Below are positions 1 to 6,510 of a stretch of DNA of 6,588 nucleotides, one piece after another. The DNA comes from UBA7396 sp964404065 (GTDB lineage: Bacteria > Patescibacteriota > Gracilibacteria > BD1-5 > UBA6164): assembly GCA_964404065.1 (NCBI GenBank), contig CAYOIP010000055.1:1-6588 (forward strand), written 5' to 3'. The notes below the pieces were generated by a model that was given only the letters and a program-made list of their open reading frames with translations, was not told where the DNA came from and made no database searches. How positions within the stretch are numbered: position 1 is the first letter of the stretch; every line of letters starts with the position of its first letter. Both the position numbers and the translations under genes were made by a program.

Positions 1-1661
1 AGTATAGTAATATCATAAGTATTAGTCTTTATCATTTTAACTGTATTTAATAGGTAAAATTTTGTCATTCATTTTAATCTTAAAGTTCTCGTATATTTTT
101 TCTTTTTTCCTATAGTTTTTTCATCTGTTTTTATTTCTTTTTCTTCAATTATTTCTTGATTTTCATATTTACCCATTTTACTTTCGAAAGAAGTATTGAG
201 TATATCATAATTATCTTCATATTTCTCTTCAATTTCTTCATTATCTTTAATAGTATCATCATTATTATTATCAAATAATAAGTCATTATCTATGTATCAT
301 TTATACTCATTTGGGTCTATATATTCGTTTTTAACAGTTTCGATATATAAATACTTCATTATTTCCATATACTCTAAAAATAATTTCTTTTGAGAATTTA
401 TGTTGTCATAATTCATATATGACTCATCAAATATGCTGTGAAAATTTACATTTTTTAATTCTCAATTTTTATTTTTACCTAAAATATTTAAAAGTATAAA
501 AACAATCGTATTACTTAACATTCATTCATCATTGATGATATCTTTCTTATCTAAGATTTTTTCATAATTACTTGAATGGTCTTTTTTAAAAGTTTCAATA
601 TCAAAAATAAATTTTCATCTTAAAATATGGTTAAAAATAAATTTTGTAATGATAATATAATTTAGACTATCAACTCTTTTTATTCAAAAATCAGCATTAA
701 AAAACTGTAAAGTCTTTTTATATGCATCTTTTTCTCATAAATTTCTATAATATCTCAAAACAAAGTTAAAATTTCAAAATACTTTATCACTAAAATCGTG
801 TAGAGAGTATTTTTTAGTAATTCTATTTTTAAATAATGATAATGAATTATCAGATAATATTTTTCAATTTATTATTGCTACTCATAATTTATCTAATACT
901 TCTTTTGCACATTTATCATTTGCTTCTTTTACTAATTCTTTGTGTATTTTATATAGTTTTTCTTGTTTTTTCTCATCTAATTGTATCAATTCAGTAGTAG
1001 TATTATCAGTAATATCTTTTATTTTAGTATATAACTCATAAACTTTTTGAACATCATATTTTTTATGGTCGTTAACTTTTTCACAATAAATAGTAAAAGG
1101 AGTATCATAATCTATTTCTCCAGTCTTTAATTTTTCACTATAATCTTTATCATCAATGCTAAAATCTAGAGTTTCTGGAATTTTTCACAATCAAGTCTTC
1201 CATTTATATTGTTTATCTCAATATAAATAATCTCTAACATATTCATATACTGCTTCTATCTTTTTTCAGTATTTTTTGTAATTTAATTTTTTAAATAAGA
1301 AATGAATATGGTATCAATGTTTTGTTTTAATAATATAATGGGGAACTAAATTGTATTCAATTTTTAATAATTCTAATTTTTCAAAAAGTTGGCTACTTGT
1401 CTTACATTCTTTATTTTCTCAGATATCTATATCTATCATTAAAGTATGAATATATTTTAATTTATCCTCGCATCTATCGTTATTCCAATATTCTTGCAAT
1501 TCAAGATAAATATTTTCTCCATTGATTAAACAATATTCTTTATTTAGAAAAAATCACTTTGTATCGACATCATATCTGTAAATATTATTTTTTGGAGGGA
1601 GAGTTACTACTATAACTTTTGTTCTTCCACATATATTTTTTAAGGGTTTTAAATTAAGCAT
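1..1661 (-). CDS. Primase-like (archaeo-eukaryotic primase fold) plasmid-type replication protein, C-terminus cut by window edge
   Basis: Read with UGA as glycine, the frame is open from the ATG at 1661 to the window edge (553 full codons, 17 UGA). I see the two best-conserved motifs of archaeo-eukaryotic primases. The first is a hydrophobic strand ending in D-I-D at residues 77-79 (metal-binding acidic pair). About 40 residues later comes a proline (107), then I-I-K-T-K-H-G-Y-H-I-H-F at 110-121, matching the 'small-G-x-H-h-h-F' motif with the nucleotide-contacting histidine at 118. Residues 157-167 (G-L-G-K-I-P-E-T-L-D-F) resemble the 'R-h-P-G-T-h' segment that follows in plasmid primase/Rep proteins. 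The C-terminal part is highly acidic and Asn-rich (about residues 465-500), then Lys-rich. Such proteins start replication or prime DNA in plasmids, phages and satellites. The gene has its own leader, isolated from the upstream gene by two terminators. H-I-H also superficially resembles the HUH motif of rolling-circle Rep proteins, but the D-x-D about 40 residues upstream fits a primase better. Family placement is from motifs only. Confidence 0.68.
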
Positions 1662-1705
1662 AATTTATAAAATTATCAAGTAATAATATAAATCACACTT
1701 TTTTG

Positions 1706-1722
1706 ACCCCTTTTTTTGGGAT
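1706..1722 (-). promoter_or_regulatory. Small hairpin with an A7 loop in the leader of the replication gene
   Basis: On the minus strand this reads AUCCC, seven A, then GGGGU: a 5-bp stem including one U-G wobble, 44 bases before the start codon of the replication gene. It is the only G/C-rich block in this very AT-rich leader. On the plus strand the wobble becomes a C/A mismatch, so it pairs better as leader RNA. It could be a control element for replication-gene expression. It is not a terminator, because no T run follows on the minus strand. I see no convincing -35/-10 pair for the gene in 1662-1785, only AT-rich -10-like strings. Confidence 0.25.
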
Positions 1723-1780
1723 TTTCAGAAATTTTAAATAGACGATTAAAATATATTATGTATAATTAATTTAAAAATAC

Positions 1781-1810
1781 ACAAAAAAGCCCTCTAAATA
1801 GAGGACTTTC
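1781..1810 (-). terminator. Intrinsic terminator, second of a tandem pair after the surface-protein gene
   Basis: The stem pairs 1786-1796 with 1799-1809 (core CCTCTA/TAGAGG). The only mismatch, C1790/A1805, becomes a G-U pair on the minus strand. There it is followed directly by T6, as expected for a minus-strand terminator. It stops transcription from the gene ending at 1858 before the replication gene, which starts at 1661. Confidence 0.8.
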
Positions 1811-1821
1811 AAGGTTTTTTG

Positions 1822-1844
1822 AAAAAAAGGTATTTTTTGTACCT
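1822..1844 (-). terminator. Intrinsic terminator, first of a tandem pair after the surface-protein gene
   Basis: A short stem AGGTA/TACCT (1828-1832 with 1840-1844), followed on the minus strand by T6 and lying 13 bases after the stop codon at 1858. It is short, but position and T tract fit. The plus strand also has GTTTTT after the stem, so it may work in both directions. A stronger hairpin lies just beyond it. Confidence 0.55.
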
Positions 1845-1857
1845 GTTTTTATGTAAT

Positions 1858-3801
1858 TTAATCTTTTAGAATACTATTATTTAGAATATTTTTATTTACA
1901 ATAAATATTTCAAAATCATCTCTTCATTCTCTTTTTCAAGAATAAATAAGTTTTTGAATAGGTTTAGAAAGTCAAAATATACTCATATCTATTCAATTTG
2001 TATTAGCATATTCAAATAAATAAAAATTATTTTGGTTATCTACAAGTAAAACATTTCCAATAGTTGAATTAAATTCAGATACTATTATTTCTTTTCACAA
2101 ATTATCTAGAAATTCCATTTTTTTAAATTTTACTATTCAATTTTCTTTTACTAATTCTCAAAAGTCTCAGTTATATCAAATTCATTCTAATATGTATCAT
2201 TCTTTATATCAAAGTATTTCTTTTTTTGAACAATAATACTCTTCAATTTTTCAATTATTTTCTTTATATAAACAACTTTTATTATCGGTTGTTTTTATAG
2301 AAAATATATTTTCATTTTTATAAAAGTTTTTAATTTCACTAAAGGTATTAGAAACTTCACCAGTATTTTTATTTTTCAAATATACTCAGTTTGGAGTTTC
2401 TATAATATTGAAATCAATTCAACCTAAAGAGTATGTTTTATCAAAATCAATATATGTTAAATTATTTTTATCATATAAATTTATATAATTAGTTCATCTT
2501 CAAAAATTATTACTTTTATTCAAAACATTAATATTATCTGGGTCATATCTATCAATATTATTTTTTTGTATTGATAGATTTATATCTCTAACACTAAAAA
2601 AGGATTTATAATTATAACCATCATATAGATATTTTTCTAAATCTTGTTTAATTTCTTCTCAATTATAATTTAAAAATTTAACATCTCTTTTAGTGTCGTT
2701 GTTACATCACAAAATAGAACAATTTTTTGATGTATACGAAAACCAATACTTATAAATTTTTTTTCAATTATACTCTCATAATCATTGTAATGTTTTTGAA
2801 GTATATTGTATTCAATTTCAATCTAAATTTATTGAATTTATATCAAATCAAATTTTTATTATTTCTTGATTTCATATCTGAATTTTATTCTTCTCATCAA
2901 TTTTTAAATCATAATTGTAATATTTATCAATATCATCTTTATTGAGAATATATAACTTATTCTCAATAAGATATATATCTGTATTTTTTCAAATTCATTC
3001 ATTAAATCCATTTATATTCTCAAAAACTCAATTATTATCATAGTATAGATAATATTGGTCATTTAATTCTATTTTATAAAGTTGAATTTTTTGTCATTTA
3101 TAAGTATGACTATATTCGTATATATTATCAAAACTACTTTTAAGTAATGGTTTTAAATCATTTGTTAATATCATCTGTTTTACTCAATCTTTTGTTTTAA
3201 CAAGAAGATATCAATTTCATAAAAAAGTAATAAATTCTGAAAAATTTGTATCAAATAGATTTCATTTACTATCTTGTAACAGATTATAATCATTATAATC
3301 CTTAGTTTTAGTTTGAAAATATATATTATTATCTATTTTATTTCAAAATATTTGTCTTACTGATTTTTCTCAATAATCTTTAAGTTTTATTTTTCATAAA
3401 AATTTAAAAGTATTATCAAAAATAAAACTATTCTCACTATCATTGATAATAACATTTTTTACACTTTCATAGCCACCTTTATCAGTTGTAGTAAGTGAAT
3501 ATACTTCTTTTAAATCTTTTATTTTCTCTCAATTTAATGTAAAAATTCAATATCAAACTTCTCCAGTTTGTTCGTTTATTCCAGTTGTATGAATTACATA
3601 TTGAGTATTTTCATTATCATCCTTTTTAGTTTCTTTTTTTACTTCTTTTTCATTTTTAATTTCTTCTTTGATGGGATTTCCGTCAATATCAACTCTAGTT
3701 GTTTTTATTTCTACAGTAGAATTAGATATTATATAATATATTCATCACAATAAGAATATACATAATAACACTATTCAAGATATAATAATATTTTTTTTCA
3801 T
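1858..3801 (-). CDS. Membrane-anchored, beta-rich surface protein, 647 residues, function unknown
   Basis: The frame runs from the ATG at 3801 to TAA at 1858-1860, read with about 43 UGA as glycine; UGG occurs once. Residues 1-3 are M-K-K, then one hydrophobic segment at about 4-25 with no clear cleavage site, so the protein is probably anchored by its N-terminus with the rest outside. A charged Lys/Glu-rich linker (about 40-65) leads to a long, Tyr/Asn/Asp/Ile-rich region of alternating short strands and turns such as D-S-K-G-N, T-K-D-G-V, Y-N-G-E-E and L-D-G-N-G. The loosely recurring pattern 'strand, N/D-G turn, strand, (D)-N-G' resembles degenerate WG-type or propeller repeats, but I cannot define a clean repeat unit. 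Pairs of cysteines occur (S-K-N-C-S-I-L-G-C), which could form a disulfide. A terminator lies on either side, so it is probably its own transcription unit; upstream I see only a -10-like TATATT at 3823-3828. I do not recognise a family. A cell-surface or attachment role is inferred from topology only. Confidence 0.85.
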
Positions 3802-3831
3802 TTTTAATTTTTATTAGGTTGTAATATAACG

Positions 3832-3857
3832 AAAAACTCCATATTATTGGAGTTTTT
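3832..3857 (-). terminator. Intrinsic terminator between the secreted-protein operon and the surface-protein gene
   Basis: A perfect 9-bp stem AAAAACTCC/GGAGTTTTT (3832-3840 with 3849-3857) with an 8-base loop, 9 bases after the TAG of the 275-residue protein gene. The stem's own T5 supplies the T tract on either strand, so it may work in both directions. It means the surface-protein gene starting at 3801 needs its own promoter. Confidence 0.8.
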
Positions 3858-3866
3858 AAAAGGTAA

Positions 3867-4694
3867 CTATTTTATATCTTTTAGTTTTTTAGCATCATCC
3901 TGTCATAATCCACATCCTCAAATCTTATCACAAAGACCATTAATCATTTCGTTTATAGTTGTTTGAACCGTATATAATTTTCTTAATTTATTTTCATTTG
4001 TAATTTTTCCACTTGCTAATACTTCATCAATTTTGTATCTAAACTTAATCCATTCACTGTAAAATTCTCAGAAAGTTTTATCAGTTTTTTGAGATTTAAC
4101 TAAAACCTTTTTAAAGTACTTATCGTATAATAAATATTCTCTGTAATTATCATATCACTTTACCTTTTTAACAATTTCAGCACTTATTCAGTCTAATTTT
4201 TTCCAATCTACATCAGTGGTTTTACTTTTTTCGGTATTATATTTTTGATTTAATTCTAAGTAACTTTTTTCTTCAGGAATTGAGTTGTAGGCTTCTTGTA
4301 TTGTTCATTTTTCAAGTAATAATCCTGTTTTTACCTCTGTTTCATCAAGAATAATTTTTGATATCTTTTTATTTAAAATAGACTCAAAATTATCTCATTG
4401 GTATCCTAAATTTAATTTTGTTCCATCTTCAAAAAATATGTCTAAAGGAGAAAAAGATGAAAAATATCAACTTTCTTTTCATAATTTTTCAATAGATTTA
4501 TCGAAAAAAGCAATATTATTGATTTCTTTTAGTGAAGGTGAAACTTTTAAATATTGGTCGTATCATTTACTTTGTCAGATTAAAATCATTTTCATTTTTT
4601 GATTTATTTTTGTATCTGTATTTGTATTATCAGCATTAACTAGACTGAATAATGAAAATAACATAATAGTTATTGGTAATAGTATTTTTTTCAT
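3867..4694 (-). CDS. Secreted protein of unknown function, 275 residues
   Basis: The frame runs from the ATG at 4694 to TAG at 3867-3869 with in-frame UGA as glycine. Residues 1-21 form a classic Sec signal peptide: M-K-K, a hydrophobic core, then L-V-N-A with predicted cleavage after Ala21. No lipobox cysteine and no further membrane segment is seen, so the mature protein (about 254 residues) should be exported. It is mixed charged, mainly helical-looking, with D-F-F-E-D-G-type turns in the N-terminal half. Near the C-terminus the only two cysteines sit close together (Cys255 and Cys261, in L-C-D-K-I-G-G-C-G), probably a disulfide loop. The start is set by the signal peptide. The gene follows the other secreted-protein gene after 23 bases and precedes a terminator, so the two are probably one operon. 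I do not recognise a family. No Shine-Dalgarno sequence is visible. Confidence 0.85.
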
Positions 4695-4717
4695 AGTTTT
4701 ATGGTTAAATTATAAGA

Positions 4718-5485
4718 TTATTTTACAATAAGAGTTTGATTTATAAAACTACTAATAACTTTACTTAAATATGATTTTCAATATTTATCGTTAAAAGCCT
4801 TTTTGTTAGTATTAATATAATTTATGATTTGAATAAGATTTTTTAAAGTATTATTGTAATTATCACTACAAAAAGACTCTCTATTTTTTAGATACTTATC
4901 ATATTTTTGTAAATTATCTTTAAAAGCATTAAGAGTATCAATATCTTTAAATCATAATTTAGAAAATTTTATTTCATTAAATTTCACTTGTACTGCAAAA
5001 ATTTTTTTATCCATAATGAGTTTATCTGCATCAATAATATTTTCACAAGTTTTTTTATGAAAATTTAAAATAGCATCTTTATTCCCAATAATAATATTTT
5101 TATTGAATGCTCCAATATATGTATTTTTTAAAGTTTCCATTCATAAATTTAGGCTTTTATTCTGTTTATTTAACAAATCATTAAAAATATATCAAAAGTC
5201 TTTATTAAATTCTTTGCTTGTGTAATTTGAATTTGACTTATCAATAAGATTTTCAAATAAATCGGCTAATCCTTTTTCTCATTCAGATATATTATAATCT
5301 ATAAGAGATGTAACTTTTGTTTCTAAAACACTTTCTAGAAAACCTCAAAAGGTTTCAGATATTCATTCAGAAATTCCACTTTTTACTTCATCCAAAAATG
5401 AAATATTAGCATTTACATAACTAAAATTTAAGAAACTCATACTTATTAAAATAGTAAGAGATAGTAGTATTTTTTTCTTTTCCAT
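4718..5485 (-). CDS. Secreted protein of unknown function, 255 residues
   Basis: The frame runs from the ATG at 5485 to TAA at 4718-4720 with in-frame UGA as glycine. Residues 1-26 are a Sec signal peptide (M-E-K-K-K, hydrophobic core, Y-V-N-A, predicted cleavage after Ala26). The mature part begins with an amphipathic, Gly/Ser/Glu-containing stretch (I-S-E-G-I-S-E-T-F-G-G-F) and continues as a helix-rich, Lys/Asn-rich protein. Its two cysteines, Cys147 and Cys206, could form a disulfide. The frame extends upstream to an ATG at 5593, but the signal peptide places the true start at 5485. The start codon lies only 8 bases after a terminator-like hairpin that ends the possible RNA at 5488-5693, so expression may depend on readthrough. 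It is first in a two-gene operon with the 275-residue secreted protein. I do not recognise a family; a role outside the cell follows from the signal peptide only. Confidence 0.85.
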
Positions 5486-5487
5486 AT

Positions 5488-5518
5488 AAAAAAGGTAAAA
5501 ATATAAGATATTTTTACC
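5488..5518 (-). terminator. Terminator-like hairpin ending 8 bases before the secreted-protein start codon
   Basis: A perfect 11-bp stem GGTAAAAATAT/ATATTTTTACC (5494-5504 with 5508-5518) with a 3-base loop. On the minus strand T6 (5493-5488) follows, and the ATG is at 5485. On the plus strand no T run follows, so it points one way. It either ends a separate small RNA or acts as an attenuator for the gene downstream. As an AT-rich hairpin at the start codon it could also affect translation initiation. Confidence 0.7.
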
Positions 5519-5693
5519 AAAATAAAACAACGATTTTTCTATTGCTCTGGCAAACAAAATAGGACAACTTATGATGTCTAAAATGTTCGCCAAAACAATA
5601 TATATTAGTTCTACATAAAAATAGGACTAGCGACAACATAAGTTGCCCTACATAGTTTTTATGCAAAACTAAAAAAATATATATTATTTTGGC
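5488..5693 (-). ncRNA. Candidate structured RNA of about 206 nt with interleaved helices
   Basis: On the minus strand four elements fit in order. Helix B is GCCAAAAUAAUAUAUAUU (5693-5676) with 5606-5589, 18 bp. A 7-bp hairpin pairs 5671-5665 with 5659-5653 (loop GCAUA). Helix A is UAGGGCAACUUAUG (5650-5637) with 5573-5560, 14 bp. A terminator hairpin closes the 3' end (5518-5488). The arms run B, A, B, A, so they form a pseudoknot or two competing folds. The single imperfection in each long helix (5686/5596 and 5646/5564) is a G-U pair on the minus strand but an A/C mismatch on the plus strand. A third pairing, 5592-5585 with 5555-5548, behaves the same way and overlaps the end of helix B, so it may be an alternative state. 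A plausible promoter predicts a start at about 5693, exactly the first base of helix B. It matches no RNA class I know. It could be a free small RNA or a regulatory leader of the 255-residue protein gene. Confidence 0.5.
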
Positions 5694-5699
5694 AGATAA

Positions 5700-5727
5700 A
5701 TACTATCACTTTTTTGAAAAAAATCAA
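5700..5727 (-). promoter_or_regulatory. Candidate promoter for the structured RNA and secreted-protein operon
   Basis: On the minus strand, TTGATT (5727-5722), a 16-base spacer and TAGTAT (5705-5700). Each box matches consensus at 4 of 6 positions. The expected start is near 5693, which coincides with the 5' arm of the longest helix; this raises confidence. A weaker second candidate inside the region is TTGTCG (5636-5631), 17 bases, TAGAAC (5613-5608). Confidence 0.4.
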
Positions 5728-5742
5728 TTATTTATAAAAAAA

Positions 5743-5763
5743 GTAATATTAATGTAATATTAC
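5743..5763. repeat. Perfect 9-bp inverted repeat, GTAATATTA / TAATATTAC
   Basis: The arms are 5743-5751 and 5755-5763 around the 3-base centre ATG. The same bases also read as an 11-base direct repeat (GTAATATTA at 5743 and at 5754). It abuts a second dyad and lies just upstream of the candidate -35 box at 5722-5727, so it could be a regulator-binding site or part of an origin. The site is very AT-rich, so part of the symmetry may be chance. Confidence 0.5.
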
Positions 5764-5788
5764 ACTTATGGTGAATTCAGTATAAGTG
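5763..5788. repeat. 26-bp dyad centred on TGAATTCA
   Basis: The outer arms CACTTAT (5763-5769) and ATAAGTG (5782-5788) share a centre with the 8-bp palindrome TGAATTCA (5772-5779). Eleven of the 13 half-site positions are symmetric. A rotationally symmetric site this size is typical of a dimeric regulator or a replication-initiator site. The ribbon-helix-helix protein encoded nearby is a possible binder (inference). Confidence 0.5.
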
Positions 5789-5960
5789 CCAAAATAACTA
5801 TTTTTTTAATATCTTAAATATCTATTCAATTTAATCCATAATTAACAACTTTTAAAAAAGTAGTATTACAATTGTAGTCATATAAATATTCATTTAAAAA
5901 CTATAAAATCTAAAATCTATATAAACGTCCAAAAATATTTAAAAGAGAACCAAAAGTGAA
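5789..5960. other. AT-rich intergenic stretch with little recognisable content
   Basis: No reading frame is seen here in code 25. It holds the 10-bp palindrome TACAATTGTA (5867-5876) and a tandem TAAAATC doublet (5904-5917). The motif CCAAAA at 5789 recurs at 5517 and 5590 on the plus strand and at 5692 on the minus strand. These are too irregular in spacing to call iterons. An origin of replication could lie in this AT-rich DNA between divergent genes, but nothing here proves it. Confidence 0.35.
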
Positions 5961-5970
5961 AGTGTGTTAC

Positions 5971-5976
5971 TATAAT
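5971..5976 (+). promoter_or_regulatory. Candidate -10 box for the rightward two-gene operon
   Basis: A perfect TATAAT lies 35 bases before the ATG at 6012, predicting a start near 5983 and a leader of about 29 bases. No good -35 box sits at the usual distance (5948-5953 reads AACCAA). Short direct repeats TGTG at 5963 and 5976 flank the box and might serve a regulator. Confidence 0.45.
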
Positions 5977-6011
5977 GTGACAAATACTTTTATTTTTTAA
6001 TTTTTTATATT

Positions 6012-6230
6012 ATGGGAAATTTGAATAATGTTAGTAGAACTAACAGAGTTATTAGTAAAGAAGAAGTAAATAAAATTCTTATTGATATAAGTAAATATTT
6101 ATATCTGGGGAATTTTAGTATTTCTTTAATGAATAAAATAAATTCTAATTGAAAGATTGTGATATCTTACAAGGTGACCTGAACTAAGAATTGAGAAAAA
6201 ATCTCAATAAATGACAATATTACTTTATAA
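6012..6230 (+). CDS. Small protein of unknown function, 72 residues
   Basis: The frame runs from the ATG at 6012 to TAA at 6228-6230 with three in-frame UGA as glycine, so it is invisible under the standard code. The N-terminal half is basic with a helix-like segment (S-K-E-E-V-N-K-I-L-I-D-I-S-K-Y-L, about residues 15-30). The C-terminal half looks like a beta hairpin (K-I-V-I-S-Y-K-V-T-G-T-K-N-G-E-K-I-S-I). No signal peptide or membrane segment, so it is probably cytoplasmic. It is followed 15 bases later by the ribbon-helix-helix gene, with no terminator between, so the two are co-transcribed. Small partners of such regulators are often plasmid copy-control, partition or toxin-antitoxin components, but nothing in the sequence assigns one. 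The glycines placed in turns support the frame. Confidence 0.7.
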
Positions 6231-6245
6231 TTTAACTTTACAATT

Positions 6246-6425
6246 ATGTTACCAGGAAAGAAGAAAAAAATCAGTCTAAATATAGATTGAAATGTACTAA
6301 TTAAACTCGATGAAGAAATAAAAAAATATTTTAAGGATGAGTATAACAGACTACAGAGAAGTAAGATGATTGAATATATTTTGATTAAGTTTTTAGAAAG
6401 AATTCAACAAAAAAACAAACCTTAG
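6246..6425 (+). CDS. Ribbon-helix-helix (Arc/CopG-type) DNA-binding protein, 59 residues
   Basis: The frame runs from the ATG at 6246 to TAG at 6423-6425, with one UGA read as glycine at residue 15. The layout fits a ribbon-helix-helix fold: a basic N-terminus (K5-K8), a beta strand I-S-L-N-I (9-13) whose alternating residues would contact the DNA major groove, helix A (about 16-29), then helix B (about 38-54) starting R-S-K-M-I-E-Y-I, the usual 'S-x-h-h-x-x-h' start. Length is normal for single-domain members, which act as dimers and usually repress their own operon. The family includes plasmid copy-number repressors and antitoxins. It is the second gene of an operon with the 72-residue protein, and its stop codon lies inside the stem of the following terminator. 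Candidate operators are the dyads at 5743-5788 or repeats around the -10 box at 5971. Fold assignment is from pattern only. Confidence 0.72.
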
Positions 6426-6444
6426 ATTTTCTAAGGTTTGTTTT
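6412..6444 (+). terminator. Strong intrinsic terminator after the ribbon-helix-helix gene
   Basis: A 15-bp stem pairs 6412-6426 with 6430-6444 around a 3-base loop (core CCTTAGA/TCTAAGG), ending in T4. The A run before the stem and T run after it could let it work in both directions. The gene's last codons and TAG are part of the 5' arm. Confidence 0.88.
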
Positions 6445-6451
6445 AAAATAA

Positions 6452-6480
6452 TTGACTAAATGTATAAAAAAATATATACT
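6452..6480 (+). promoter_or_regulatory. Near-consensus promoter for the rightmost gene
   Basis: TTGACT (6452-6457), a 17-base spacer and TATACT (6475-6480): each box matches consensus at 5 of 6 positions with ideal spacing. The predicted start is near 6487, giving a leader of about 24 bases with no Shine-Dalgarno sequence before the ATG at 6511. It is the best promoter in the window. Confidence 0.75.
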
Positions 6481-6510
6481 TACTACAATTTAATTTTTAA
6501 CACATAACTT

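Noticed and set aside
2727..2945. Plus-strand 72-codon open frame
   Set aside because: It is antisense to the 647-residue protein gene, has low-complexity Phe/Ile/Asn content and no start signals; a shadow frame.
3568..3753. Plus-strand 61-codon open frame
   Set aside because: It is antisense to the N-terminal region of the 647-residue protein gene; the Phe/Tyr runs come from the complement of Lys-rich codons.
5486..5593. Upstream extension (36 residues) of the 255-residue secreted protein from an ATG at 5593
   Set aside because: It would bury the Sec signal peptide inside the protein and translate through the terminator hairpin and the structured RNA.
5653..5671. Hairpin TAGTTTT/AAAACTA as a terminator
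   Set aside because: No T run follows on either strand; it fits better as an internal hairpin of the structured RNA.
5763..5788. dif-like XerC/XerD site
   Set aside because: dif arms point ATAA, 6-base centre, TTAT; here the order is TTAT, 12 bases, ATAA, so the symmetry is the wrong way round.
5904..5917. Tandem TAAAATC doublet as iterons
   Set aside because: Only two copies of a 7-base AT-rich word with no further spaced copies; expected by chance here.
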